Shown here in pieces: positions 12,101 to 25,000 of a stretch of DNA of 64,000 nucleotides. A program made the position numbers and the translations under genes. The DNA is from Trichoplax adhaerens (taxonomy: Eukaryota > Placozoa > Uniplacotomia > Trichoplacea > Trichoplacidae): assembly GCF_000150275.1 (NCBI RefSeq), contig NW_002060944.1, forward strand, positions 6,051,102-6,115,101, given 5' to 3'. Each line of letters begins with the position of its first letter. The first letter of the stretch is position 1. The notes under the pieces are model-generated. The model was not told where the DNA came from. It worked only from the letters and a program-made list of their open reading frames with translations, and ran no database searches.

Positions 12101-15100
12101 AGTAACTTGTATTAAGATACAGAGCTAGCGATACATGATATGCTTGCTATAACCTAATAGTCTAAACACATTACGTTGAAAGATTTTCCGCAACGGTTTA
12201 TCCGTGTTCTGATAATGCTGAGGTAAGACGCGATGCCTACGCGCAAGTAGAAACTAGAATACAAGATCTAAAATCGGTAAGAAAACGACGTTGAAAACAA
12301 AATTTACAGATTTATTAGATAGAACTTTATTACGAAGGACGTGTTGTTTATTCTCCTATTTAGGTTATAAATGAGACGGAGGATCATCGCTATCGCGTCT
12401 TAAATGGAACGTCAAATGATCTTGTCATGTGGATGATTCAGGTATTAGATATTCATCTTGATGCAATCACGAAATTCGTTATCCTAACAAGGTATATACC
12501 TTTACAATCGAATCAGACGAAAAAGATGAAAGCAATTTACCACACCTTAAATATGTTCAACGTTGATATTACCCAAAAATGTTTAATTGCTGAGTGTTGG
12601 TGCCCTGTACAAGAACTGGATAATATTCAGTGTGCGTTGAAACGCGGAACTGTAAGTATAAGTAAACGTGACCAACAAGATAAAAATTGTTGGCTTCACC
12701 TGAAATTAACAACGCCAATTTTTTTCATTGGTATTAACGACTAATGTACTACTGTCTTACCTCCAGGACTTGAGTGGATCGTCAGTACCTTCAATATTAA
12801 ATCGTATGATAACGAAACTTGAACCCCCTACGTATTACCAATTAAATAAGTTCACATCTGCTTTCCAAAATATTGTTGATGCTTACGGTGTAGCAACCTA
12901 TAGAGAAGCTAATCCAGGTAACAACTGAAGCTAAAGTGTTTTATGTACCCCTTTGATAAATATCTTGAAAATGTAGACATAAACTTTTTGATATGAGAAA
13001 CTAACTAGATAGTTTTATTTTAGCTTTATTTACCGTCATTACATTTCCATTCCTATTTGCGGTGATGTTTGGCGATTCTGGCCACGGATTGTTAATGTTT
13101 TTATTCGGATTATGGTTGGTACTCAACGAAAAGAAATTCACTCGGCAAAAGAATATGGGAGAGGTGCTATATTTGAACTAGAGGCAATTTAGATAGATAT
13201 TTTTCTTTCTTATCTGACATGCTGCCACCTTGTGCGACAGATTTTTAATACCATCTTTGGTGGAAGATACGTTGTACTGTTGATGGGTATATTTGCAGTC
13301 TATACCGGACTTATATACAATGACTGTTTCTCGCTTTCGTTCAATATTTTTGGTACCAGTTGGACTTTTCCAAATATTAGGTAATAGTATTTATAATTTT
13401 TATGTTAACTGTTGCATTTCTACTTATATTAACTTGTTTTATATCTACCAATATTAATTTTATTCTTTAAATCATTCCAATGCAGTGAGGGTTTTCTCCA
13501 TGATCATCCTACTTATCAACTGGATCCGAATGTTTCGTTTCCTGGTGGTCCTTATGTATTTGGAATAGATCCAGTAGGTTTTAGTTGGTGCATTATTCGT
13601 AGCCAGCTAAATTATCTTATGTGTAACATATATGGTAATATTTTCCTTTTCCCCAGATTTGGCAGACTGCAATCAATAAGCTTACATTCTTAAATTCTTA
13701 TAAAATGAAGTTATCAGTCATATTTGGTGTATTCCAGATGCTTTTTGGTGTGATTTTAAGTCTTTATAACAGCTTGTAAGAAAGAATTTATATTTCCTAT
13801 TAAAATAGTATTTGCAAATCTACTTATTGTACTAGCATCAATGTAACTATTGATAAACTACGTTGCAGGTATTTCAAGAAATATAGCAACATATTTTGTG
13901 AATTTATTCCTCAAGTATGTAAATTTTGATCATATTATTTCGTAAACATCGCCTTGTTCGTGCAATTGATACGTTATCATTGGTTTATTGGACTAGGTAT
14001 TATTTTTGAATGCTCTTTTCGGATATCTTGTTGCACTAATTTTTTATAAATGGATAGTTGTTGACGTACGAACAGAACCGGTAAGTTTCTATCTTCAGAT
14101 CCATCGCCAGTAGAATTAACTAATTTTCCACATTTATTCAATAATTTTATGCTACATATGTTTCAACATTAAATCTGATTTATGTATTATAAAATATGTA
14201 GTCAATTATTAAATCTTAAATTGATATACCGTATTTTGTTGCAACTCTAATAGCAACCTAGGTTATTGATTCTGATGATCAACATGTTTATAAAATTCGC
14301 GCAAAAGCTTCAACCCAGTGAGATTTTATATCATGGACAGGTATAGCAGTATAGTATGTTATAAGCTAAAGGAAAAGCAGTATTTATTAGCTCACAGAAA
14401 AGACTAATGAATTATTTCTATTCTTGATAGGAAACTGTTAATTTAGTTTTAGTTGTGGTAGCAGTTCTTTGTGTACCGTGGATGCTTCTCATAAAGCCAT
14501 TTTATTTAAGATGGAAACATAAGAGAAAATTGCGTAGCTACAGGCCGGTATGTTGTTGACTTTGTGATGTATTCAATTTACCTTGTAATGATGGTTCTTT
14601 AACTTCCTCTCTTCATATATGTGAGTTTAGATAACAATTGTATGTAACAGATACAGAAATGGGATTGAAACTAACATGCCATAATGATTATATTTCAGAA
14701 AACGAGGAAAGGCGGTAATGTTTACGTACAACTATCTGATGACGATGGCATGAATGATGAGTATACCACTTATCACAATGATGAAAGTCAACTATCTGAG
14801 AATTCATATGACGAAGAGGAAGAGGTATTAAACAGAAATTTTTGTACACTTATGTTGTTATCATCAAGATAACTAAGAGAGCACTGCCCAAATGATTCAA
14901 ATTAATAATTATTTTTAGTTTGACTTTGGCAACATTATGGTCCTACAAGCAATTCATACAATCGAATTTTGCTTGGGATGTATCTCTAACACGGCGTCGT
15001 ACCTACGATTGTGGGCATTGAGTTTAGCACATGCAGGTAACTTAACCTACGTAGCTCTTTTAGCACAATACTTTTCTATCGTGACGTACGTAAATTGCTT

Positions 15101-15497
15101 AAAGTCAAAACATTTCTTGATTTGCTTATTATTTACTGTTTTAGAGTTGTCCGAAGTACTTTGGAATATGGTCCTTCACATTGGTTTATCTTTCAAGGGT
15201 TATGTTGGTTCTCTGTTGATTTTTGCTACTTTCTGTGGTTGGGCTGGCTTAACTATCGCAATTTTGCTCGTAATGGAGGGATTATCAGCTTTCTTACACG
15301 CTTTGCGACTTCACTGGTAAAGTCATAACTATGCCTATAGTGTTGTGTATGTAGACTGAGGAAAATCTTAAATCAATTTATTTCGAAATAGGGTCGAGTT
15401 TCAGAACAAATTTTATTCTGGTGAAGGGTATCTTTTCGACCCTTTCTCTTTCGAAAAAATGCTTAAAGAGGATGAAGATTTAGAAGATATACTATAA
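9190..15497 (+). CDS. ATP6V0A: V-type H+-ATPase V0 subunit a
   Basis: The large membrane subunit of the proton pump's V0 sector; it forms the two proton half-channels and tethers V1. Twenty-four exons: 9190-9285, 10252-10272, 10445-10523, 10752-10849, 11120-11248, 11434-11549, 11641-11767, 11960-12042, 12183-12276, 12364-12441, 12517-12651, 12767-12917, 13024-13163, 13241-13380, 13486-13573, 13657-13775, 13869-13914, 13997-14080, 14254-14340, 14431-14547, 14699-14824, 14919-15036, 15145-15316, 15392-15497. These total 849 residues, normal for the family. The start [18 protein letters not shown] is the standard amino end. The cytosolic half contains [19 protein letters not shown] and [10 protein letters not shown]. 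The membrane half contains [17 protein letters not shown], and [13 protein letters not shown] with the essential channel Arg (R748). Oddities are the 21-bp exon 2 and the 75-bp stop-free intron 12442-12516. An AATAAA lies at 15703. Confidence 0.97.
11864..11912. repeat. (AT)n microsatellite in V-ATPase intron 7
   Basis: An uninterrupted AT run of about 24 bp is followed, after ACAGTATATTGAC, by a second run of about 12 bp. Confidence 0.9.
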
Positions 15498-16828
15498 ATA
15501 TGGAGTAACTTAATCAATTTGATTGCTGTATTGTGACGTTCAATGTTTGTTTCACAATATAAACTCTTTCATTAATGTGTAAAAATGGTTCATGCTTGAA
15601 ATTGATATAACTATAAAATAGAATCATTTATGATAAAAATTGTGAAAGTTTTGAGTTAGTTTTGAATTAATATCGGTAATTAAGCGTAAGAAGAAATTAT
15701 GAAATAAATTGATGACGTCATTATTCTATATACGTATCTTTAGATCATTCTACGTGGCAAAATTCTCTTGTTGGGTTATTGAGAGTAAATTAATACAGTA
15801 CGATATAATCAATTAGTTGATTGAATATTAAGAGTTGAATAGTAACGTGTTAATTCACCGTTGGCTGAGGCTATAGTTAGATGATATGGTCCTGTTTCTA
15901 AAATTAGACTGCATAGTATGGTGATTACAAATTTAGAATACATGTATACGAATGTATTGCTCGTGAGCTACGGTAACGAAAGGAGGATTATAGGTGTACA
16001 CTGTACTGTATATATACCGTAGAAGCCATTTTACTATTTCAGTTGCGAAGGCACGATTAGAGCTGTTGTAAACAATTGACAATTAGTTGATACTGAATAT
16101 GCGTAAAATTCATTACGATCGTAATCTCATTTCAACTGCAATCACCGTTCCTACCATATCTTGACATAATTAATGAAACAAGAATCAACGCCTGTGTTAA
16201 CATTTTCTTTATTAAGCACATCTATCTATATTCACGTAATACATCAAATAAAGTATATTCCGCGCCGTCTTATTACAGTTCTGTGAGAATTTACGGAATA
16301 GCTTACACAATGTACACTGTACATCGCTGCAGCATTGCAATGACTACCGGTAGCTCGAACGCATGCAGCAACTAATCTGTTAATTATTTAATTTTTTAGA
16401 ATATTATAATAATGACAAGAAATAGTTATCTAAAGTCATAACATGGTCACTAAAACGTATATGTTTTTCAACTTGTATATTGTAGAATAAATGTATTGAT
16501 ATTGATTTTACATGCTTTACAAACCAAGAAAAGTCAACGATGATAATATATAATTGAGAGTTATCATTACATATGTTCAATGGCTGCTGTAAAGATTTGT
16601 TAACTTAAAACTAAATTAAATACCGATGAGCTCTTTAAAAGACAGAATTTTGAATGTAATTACTGCATAAGAAATTATATTCAAGTTATTATCAGTTATA
16701 AAACATGTAAATGCATTAGATAGATAGGATACGTTAATACAAAAGCTATTGCAATTTTAATACTATCATCGAGACTAAGTCGCTAGCTACAAGAAATTCA
16801 TACAATTAGTACAATAACACAGCATTTA
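15498..16828. other. 3'-3' intergenic spacer
   Basis: About 1.3 kb between the V-ATPase stop and the stop of the minus-strand autophagy-receptor gene. AT-rich, with no exon recognised. It holds scattered GTACAGT-type words (around 15996-16010 and 16311-16324). Confidence 0.6.
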
Positions 16829-18934
16829 TCATCGACTACTATCGATACAAAAGTTTACATGGTGTTCAAATGCATCGTAACCGTTCACTATGGGGAATTC
16901 ACTGCTACAAACAGGGCAGACGTAATTATCGCTGTGCGATTGGCGGTCATCACTAGGTGGCTGCGGAGTTGTACTTGTTGGTGGTGGATATGTGAATGTG
17001 AATTCACCAGTACTTTGTCCTGGACGAGACGTAGGTTGTGGCGGAGGAGGATGTGAGGATGGAGCGGGATTTCTAAGTGCGGCTGGCTGCGTCTCATAAT
17101 TGTTTTGCCAACCTGTTGTAAATTCAGATGACAAATTAGGGGTGTTACGAGGAGCATTACGGTTAGTGCCATAAATGTCTGTGCCCATGCTAGCAGGTGC
17201 ATAAAAACTTTCTGAGTAGACGTTACTGGTAATAGCTGGATTATTTGCTATATTTCCACTTGTAGCAATAGCAGTTGTAATTAGATGTGTCCCATCAGTG
17301 CTTGATTGTTCTGTTGTATTTGATGCAACTCTTTCGTTACCTTGGTTTTCGCTTGATGACGATGTCGATATTGTCGGTTGGGTTTTACTGACTGGTATTT
17401 TATCCATCTTTTCCACAAGTATTCTCATCTGCAGTTGCATAACCTGTAAACATTCATGATCCTTTTTCCTTTCCTCCGATTCCGCATTTTTTAACTGAAG
17501 GATTTGATCTTTAGCTGAATCTAATTGTCTTGTTAAATTGAGGATATCGTCTTTTAATTGGCTGTTTTCATTTTGTAATTCCTTTTGTTTTTCGAGGGAA
17601 GCATTTTTTCCCTGCAACTGCTGATTTAACTGATTAACCCTGGAAAGAAGATCTTCTGTAACACGTTTACGTGCTGTTAAATTTTCTAAGCAAACGTTAA
17701 CAGCACGCCGTGCTTTTTCGCTGTGCATAGCCTGAATATCATTCTCTCGTAGGATGTCAAATAATTGCGGGCAACCATCGGAAATGTAATTGATTAAGGG
17801 CCAAATAAGTTCTAGTTTAGCATTGATTACGCCATGAGTTACTTGTTGATTTGGCCTAGGGTAAGAGCTAGCATTATCATTGACAGAAGTTTTGGATGAA
17901 GAGATAGTATCTAAATTAGAAGTAATAAGATGTTGCAATTTTTGATCGTCCAATTTATCATTACGCATTTTATTAAGCTGCTCCATTGGCATGCTTGTAG
18001 AGACCTTCTTCGTATTGATATTGGGCAAATTTGAATTGTTTAAGGAATGAGAAGGCGTAAGCCTTCTATCCTGGCTGAAAGTATCGGCTTTGCCAACCAA
18101 TGTCGATGTCGTCGTGGCGACTTCTGCCTGACCATTATGGTTGGATTGGTCTAGTTTCGAGTTGTTATTGGAAGTTGGTGCATTATCATGTTGTATCTGG
18201 CCTACTGAAGGCATGGTATATGGATGTACTTGTCCGTTATTAGTCCGTTTCACAAGTTCTGGAGTAGTAGATCGAGAGCTATTGGTAGATTGCGTCGCCT
18301 GCGATTGTTGAACGTGAACGGGTGTTCGACTGTTTGAAGAAGAGTCTTTCTGTTGGATATTGAGTGGGTTAGAATTGGTGCCTTGGCCAGGCTGATTTGG
18401 AGTGGAAGAATTGGTTGGTTGCGTTGTATTATTGACAGAAATTATTCCTTGCATGTTAACGTTATTATTACTACTATTGGTCATGAGTGGAACGTTACTA
18501 TTACTGGTGGTCGTACTACGTTGAAGGTCGACAAAGAGCATGGATTCACTTTCAGTGACATTGGCAGGAACAGTAGGAGAAATTTTAAATTGGCGACTTC
18601 TACCTCGAACCAGTGTTCCTTTTGATATATAACATAGCTGATATTCATCCTCCACATCTTTGGGCAGAGTACTGGCTGGAAAGAGTAAAGTATGATCATC
18701 TTGATTATTGGAAGCTCGAATCCAATGAAATCCTAAATACTCTCTCAGTGATCTCCATCCGATCTTATAAAGACCAACCCAATCATCTGCCGATGGTGTA
18801 TCATGGCCACGATGGCGATACTGGCAGACAATATCTTCACCCGGTACATAACAAGCTCTTACACCTGTAAATTCGACCTCTTCTGTATCCGCTAATTGTC
18901 TTGCAGATGATCCAAGCGACATTCCAGAAAACAT
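16829..18934 (-). CDS. SKICH/coiled-coil/UBZ autophagy receptor (TAX1BP1/CALCOCO family)
   Basis: Cytosolic adaptor of the TAX1BP1/NDP52/CALCOCO1 family, which link ubiquitinated cargo to ATG8 proteins on autophagosomes. One uninterrupted exon of 701 codons; the ATG at 18934 is the first in frame. Domains: SKICH about 19-118 (VEFTGVRACYVPGEDI, DDWVGLYKIGW, YQLCYISKG, RGRSRQFKIS); MLFVDL at 132-137, where the vertebrate receptors carry their CLIR; a long Ser/Thr/Asn/Gln-rich linker, about 140-360; a coiled coil about 415-510 with leucine heptads; a second low-complexity Pro-rich stretch; and a C-terminal UBZ-like zinc finger at 671-696 (YVCPVC...FEHHVNFC; ligands C673, C676, H692, C696). The order matches the family. 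The orthologue could be TAX1BP1 or CALCOCO1; a pre-duplication form is likely. It is the only intronless complete gene here. Confidence 0.88.
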   Translation of the reverse strand: MFSGMSLGSSARQLADTEEVEFTGVRACYVPGEDIVCQYRHRGHDTPSADDWVGLYKIGWRSLREYLGFHWIRASNNQDDHTLLFPASTLPKDVEDEYQLCYISKGTLVRGRSRQFKISPTVPANVTESESMLFVDLQRSTTTSNSNVPLMTNSSNNNVNMQGIISVNNTTQPTNSSTPNQPGQGTNSNPLNIQQKDSSSNSRTPVHVQQSQATQSTNSSRSTTPELVKRTNNGQVHPYTMPSVGQIQHDNAPTSNNNSKLDQSNHNGQAEVATTTSTLVGKADTFSQDRRLTPSHSLNNSNLPNINTKKVSTSMPMEQLNKMRNDKLDDQKLQHLITSNLDTISSSKTSVNDNASSYPRPNQQVTHGVINAKLELIWPLINYISDGCPQLFDILRENDIQAMHSEKARRAVNVCLENLTARKRVTEDLLSRVNQLNQQLQGKNASLEKQKELQNENSQLKDDILNLTRQLDSAKDQILQLKNAESEERKKDHECLQVMQLQMRILVEKMDKIPVSKTQPTISTSSSSENQGNERVASNTTEQSSTDGTHLITTAIATSGNIANNPAITSNVYSESFYAPASMGTDIYGTNRNAPRNTPNLSSEFTTGWQNNYETQPAALRNPAPSSHPPPPQPTSRPGQSTGEFTFTYPPPTSTTPQPPSDDRQSHSDNYVCPVCSSEFPIVNGYDAFEHHVNFCIDSSR

Positions 18935-21900
18935 GGTTACAGCTCGCTGTTCGTTCTTCTTTTTTCTCCCTTGTTAATTAATTTCGATCGTTATCTAATT
19001 AATGGCTACAGGTCGATCACTCTAGCCTAGTAATAATCGCCAAGCTGAAGCGAGATAAAATAAGGAGAGAGAATCAATTGCACTTCACACCCTTCAAGTT
19101 AAATTTGGCAATAGCACTGTGCGCACTTTCCAGTCTAATAGCTTCAAAATAAATAACAACAACGCCGTTAGGGGTTCAATTTAAGGCAATTCTTGCTCAA
19201 GCCAACACGATTTTGCGTTTAACCGTGTGGTCTAAAAGGTCTCTAGTCGACAGTATCTGTCCGGTAATGGTGTTGTTACCACAGTACTGTACCCATACGG
19301 TAGTATCACCCCCGGTTGACAGGATGCCATAGGATGGTTCTCGGTGATACTCGAATCCTTATTTGGGACGCTGTGTACAGTACCGGGTAAAAAACATTAC
19401 GTCATGATGATCCGATTGGCTACTCAAAACGATTACTGACAACATTGTTTATATTAGGAAAGGAACTATTGACCAGCAGTAGAAGACGAATTAATAATGG
19501 TTTGACAACAAGAGAAATGGCCAGACATGGAAGATTCTCGTATTACTTTTGATAATAGAATTCCTTTCCTGTTTATTGATAGTCTAAAAGCAGTATAATA
19601 TGGAGAGGGATATGCATTTGACGGATTTGCAGGTATCAATCACTGGAATAAAACCCTCTCCAGTAAAAGATACTCGTTCGATGCTCAGTCTTGAGGATAA
19701 CATTACTTTTCCTATTTGATACCCATACTACTCATTTTATAAATAAATAAGCGATCCCGGTATGCCACAGAGATTGATTAGTAATTGGTTAACGCCAATA
19801 ACATGTTTAGCTTAAATCATCATCCTACAGCTATTTTTAGGATCATCAATTCTGATAACAAGTCCCTTTAAATCACTTCGTAGTGAATATGGATAAATTT
19901 AGATATGACGTTGCTATCGTACAGTAGTATGCTCGTCTTAGCTTTACGATTGTAGAAGAAAAGCTCTGTTGTACTGTACATGACAAAGGTAGAAGAAAGC
20001 TTGATTTCATGCAGAAAAGGTTTTGCACGATTGACAGGTATACAGTAATTAGAGCGATATTAGAGAGAAATGGACTCATGATAGATAGCCTGTGAACACT
20101 TACTCGTATACTTTATAAAGTAGATATTGGTATTGTACCCTTTCACGGTGCTGTCTGATTATTTCATTACTCTATACAGTATATACCTTACTTGGACCGT
20201 GATATATATATATACAGTATACCATACTGTTTTGGAAGGGACTAATCCCTGGACTGGTAGATATGGGCATTGAATATTGACATCATATTCAATTTTTTAA
20301 TTTTCGATTATGAGCAGTTTTTATAACGGCTACTATCATTATAGAGCTCGTTATCAATCATTTTTCCAAACTGAATCACACTACTGTTTCAAATTCAAAT
20401 ATTAATTTGCGTTATCAGTGTATAAAGCAATCATCGATCTTGTCAAACAGTCTACATGGACTACTGGACATATCGGTGCATATAAAAGTCCATGACTACA
20501 CAGTATCAGTAATCACAAGTCAGTGCAGCTAAATAATCAAAACGTAGTGTTTTTTTTATTATTACAACCCAAATTTTCGACGCTAAATAGGTAGCTAAGT
20601 TAATTATTTCTAAACGCTGGGCTATCAAGGATAGGCTAAAAGTTTCAAACCGTAGGAATGAGTAAAGTAATTATAAGTCTAGACAATTTTGATCAGGGTT
20701 GTTATTTTAAAAGGTAAAGGGCCTAGGGAAAATAGCAAGATTCCGCGATGGGGTAGGGGAAAAAATCTTTCCTCTTGAAGGATATCTCTAATACGATTGG
20801 TATTTAGCGTGTATTCATTGTAAGTGGTCGAGAAACATAACCAATGTCGTAGTATGTGGATTAAAACGGTTCGAAATTGTCACTAAGAATCGTGCAAAAT
20901 TTCGTTATTATGGGCGTTACTCCTTGTTAACTGGACTTAAGTTAAAGTAGTAGTCAGTATCAGTACAGTATTCAAACAGATATCCAATGCTCTCTGTCAT
21001 ACTATATACTCCATGCAGTCAAGGACTACTAGAAAAAAAAGGAATCCTTTTTCTAGTCTGCCAAATCAATATCATAGATCATATCACGTCACGATTTAAG
21101 AAATTATAAATAATTCCCTATAAATAAAGATCTCTGCTTCATAACTAGTACATTAAATTACGACCAGCACAATATTGTCAGCGTAGGGTCATTTGTGGTC
21201 AGGCAACGACAGCTTGACCCATAGAGATCGAAGAAAATCATGTTCTTCTCTATAATCTATAAGTCAAGCTGTTCCATGGGCCTACTCGATGTAATTTCTA
21301 GTTCATCGTAGTCCATGGCTGTTTACCATCATCATGGCGCACAGTGAGTACCAGGGATATTTTAACACGAAAAATGATGTCATAGTTTTAATTAATTGAT
21401 TCATCTAATACTATTACAGTAGTATCGCATTCAACGTTTGAAGACGGCGGACAGATGAAGGACGCATGTAGACGATTGTACAATACAACTGGACCACAGA
21501 AATCGACTACAGTACAGCAGTAAGTTAGTTTCTACTAAAGGAATCGACTTTTCATTGACAAAAATGCCAGGCCAATCTTTTTACTGTTCATTTTACTATA
21601 ACTGAAGACTAGAACCGTACAACCTACTGTAGCTAACCCACTTGGAGGCTACTTTTTCATTTATGATATTGAAAAATCGTTTCCTATCCCCCTCTCTCTT
21701 CTAATCGTGTCGAAGTTGCTGACCTTATCAAGCTGAGTGGCCGAGTGTACAGTGTACAGTCCACGATACTGTACACATTCTCATACTGTACACTGTACAG
21801 TACACCAATGTCAAATCGCCAAAACAGGACACTCACTACTAGACTAACTCCTGTTCTTGTACGCAAGCACAAGCCTCAAAACCTCATTACAAGTAAACGT

Positions 21901-22002
21901 TGCACTACGATCTGCGATCCCTTTTTCAAGGCTTGAGCAATAGTTGAAAATAATAATCGTGGTAATCGATCCACTTGCACTCTCTTGAATAGTAAAAAAG
22001 AA
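18935..22002. other. divergent 5'-5' intergenic region
   Basis: About 3 kb between the starts of the autophagy-receptor gene (minus) and WDSUB1 (plus), so promoters of both should lie here. No coding exon is recognised; short frames at 19873-20079, 21684-21872 and 21745-21936 look spurious. GTACAGTAC-type words occur near both ends (19280-19385 and 21744-21803), and AT runs are present near 20200. Confidence 0.55.
21747..21797. repeat. inverted repeat of GTACAGTGTACAGT
   Basis: GTACAGTGTACAGT at 21747-21760 is matched by its reverse complement ACTGTACACTGTAC at 21784-21797, with a further ACTGTACAC between them. It sits about 200 bp before the WDSUB1 ATG, so it would fall in the promoter or 5' UTR. 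Confidence 0.75.
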
Positions 22003-25000
22003 ATGGCTGCTGCTAATTTATTAGCTACACTGACTGCTCCATCGGAGATCAACAGTCTAAGTTTCTCACCCGTACGTAACTTATTAGCTATTGCTTATGG
22101 GAATAAAACAGTTGGCATTTACGATGTCAATGGCAAGGAGATCGGAGAAAATCCCATCTCTCCCTTAATTGGCCATACCTATGCGGTCAATACATGTTGT
22201 TTTTCATCCTTTGGTACCATGTTAGCGTCGGGCGCTACAGATTATGCCGTCTGTTTATGGGATATTAAATCGGGTGGTAATATCGCTTCATTTGAAAATC
22301 ATACCAATGCCATACGTAAAGTGGTCTTTTCACCCAATTCCTCCTTGTTAGCATCAGCATCAGGCGATCAAACCATCAAAGTTTGGGAAATGTCACGAAG
22401 AAAATTACTACGATCATTACAAGGCCATGATACAACCGTTAATACGTGTTGTTTTACACCGGATAGTAATTATATTGTATCAGGTGCATTTGATGGCCAT
22501 ATTAAATTATGGCAAGCCTCCTCTGGCCGTTGTTTACAGACTGAGTTTGATTGCCACGATTTAGGCGTTAATGATTGCCAGTTCTCTCCTACTTTTGGAT
22601 CAGCATCTGAAGGTAACTTAGACACCAATAACCTGGAACAACAGGATCAACTCGGTACAGCATAAAATTAGCTATAGTTTAGTCGCTATCTACACATACA
22701 CTTCAATTCCAGTTGCTATCATAACACGACCATTTTTGTCGATACAGACAACATCCGATAGCAGTAGAAATCCTAAAAACATGTACAGTGCGGCGGTACA
22801 ATAATTGCCCAATCATTAATTTATATTGATTAACGGATCGACCAACTTGATACGCCCATATTACTCTAAATTGATTATACTACTTTATACCCGTTTATTA
22901 ATGGCATAATCTTCTTTTTAGTACAGTACAACAAAGTACTACAGTACCGGAAAAAAATGACACAACGTTGTTGTTCGTCCTAACCCTAAATACGAAGCAT
23001 AGTAATTGTGTGATGGCCATCGTCAATGAATTCATTCTCATATAAATGAAAGTTGGCAAATATGCCTACGATAGACGAATAGATTGCTCGATGATCCATC
23101 AATCAATCAAATACAATACAGTATACTACTCACTGTGTACTACGGCATATCCAAGTAGATTACATATATAGAAATTCGACTTAAAGAGCAGCTAGAAAGT
23201 GTAGTAAAATTTCTATTCATCAACGATACATTAAATCCTACGTACTCTAAACTATCTTATATTATATTCCATTTTAAGAGCCATAATACGTAATCAATAT
23301 ACTCTTGACAAACAATTGCGTTATATTATTGATGGATTCGTGTTTGTTTTGATTTAATGATGGAATAGCAGCCAGTATTACAAGATCAATCTCTTTAATA
23401 GTAACTTGAAGTTGTCTACCATTCTTATTCATTAAATAAAAACAGCATTATATATGTCCTGATTACCCCTATACAGCTCCACAGATATATTGTACATCTG
23501 GCAATAAAATATAATTAAATGCACTGTATTATTGATCAAAACATGTGATATAAGTACTATTGTAAGAGAATGTACAGTAGTATTGTATATATATTATTAC
23601 GCCATCAATATGACATGTTCGTATTATGTATACTGTATATCAATGATAGAATGGTTATACCAAGACTGCTATATATACGCATTTCATTTTCTTGGTTAAA
23701 AGATTAACTTGCTACAATATTGCTTACAATATTTAAAAGACTGCAAGAAAAATTGTTAGGTACAAAATCTTACCTGTATTCGGATATTTTCTCCTATATT
23801 TCTATTAGCTTATCAAGAAAACCTCAAGACAATAAATGGAACCATTCACTATCTTCTAGCGACTTGCGGTTCTGACATGTTTGTAAAACTATGGGATGTT
23901 TATATAGACCGGCAAGGTAACTGATGTTATTGTAATAATATTAAAGTTATGTTGTATGACTTCACCAATTCAAGATTATATAATCGCTACGATTTTACTG
24001 CCTAGAATTTTGGCAACATTAACTTTCTATAGCCGATATGTACTTTAGAATGTTACATATCTTACAAGAAAGGAATGATACCCTATCTCAAAATAAATAA
24101 TAACAAACTATCATTTTATTTACGTCCTATGTTCTTACAGCTGATACTTATAATATCACTAAAAGGGGCGACTTATCCGGTCATCAGGTATGATATCTGA
24201 TTTGATACTTAGGAATAAACTAAAAATTGAATCAGCTTTGTTTATGTTTTTTAATATAGTGTCAGAATTAGTTTCTCTAGGATATATTGATATATCTGTT
24301 ATAGTTTAAGATAATTAATTAAAGATTTTCTTAGATTGCTTTTAAAAAGTTTTCTGTTATGTATACATTATGGATACAAGTATAATAAATTTTTAACAAT
24401 TATTCTAACTTTATTTGAAATCTTAGCTTCATGTAACGATTTTATAAATTTTTCTACATCATCACTTAGTCAACAGTCTGGTGCGCCATATTTTCTCCAA
24501 ATGGTAAATTATTGGCATCAGGGTTAGTATTTTCATAAAACTGTATATTGGCAACTTGGACAAAAATCTTGGTATAATTTTATATTAAAGTAGTAAACAA
24601 TATTAATTGATACAGAACCTTCTAATGCAATTTTTTTACTATAGATCCGGAGATAGATCGGTCATTATTTGGAATCCGGTAAGAAAATCATCCATGATTA
24701 GCGACTATATGTAAATGGCTAATTTACAATTTGTGGATATTTCCGATTAAATTTCAAATGTTTACAGTATTGCTATTTTTATCAAGAAAGTAGTAGTTAA
24801 TCCATCTATCAACTTTTATTGCTACGCTTATGTTTTTCCTTCCATCTACATTAACATAATTATAAAATGTATTGTCAGAGGAGTATGATATGTCATTCTG
24901 TACTGTATAACCACCTAACTAATCAAAGTCTCGTAAACTGATATAACTTTAGCTCCATGGTGAAGCTCTACAGAAATTAACCGCACATACTAGGTAAAGA

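Noticed and set aside
12427-12744. Continuous 105-codon frame as a single V-ATPase exon
   Set aside because: Family alignment shows a 25-codon insertion with GT...AG ends at 12442-12516 and a donor at 12652, so it is better read as two exons with read-through introns.
21985-22002. TTG start six codons upstream of the WDSUB1 ATG
   Set aside because: Non-AUG start without support; the ATG at 22003 gives the normal protein start.
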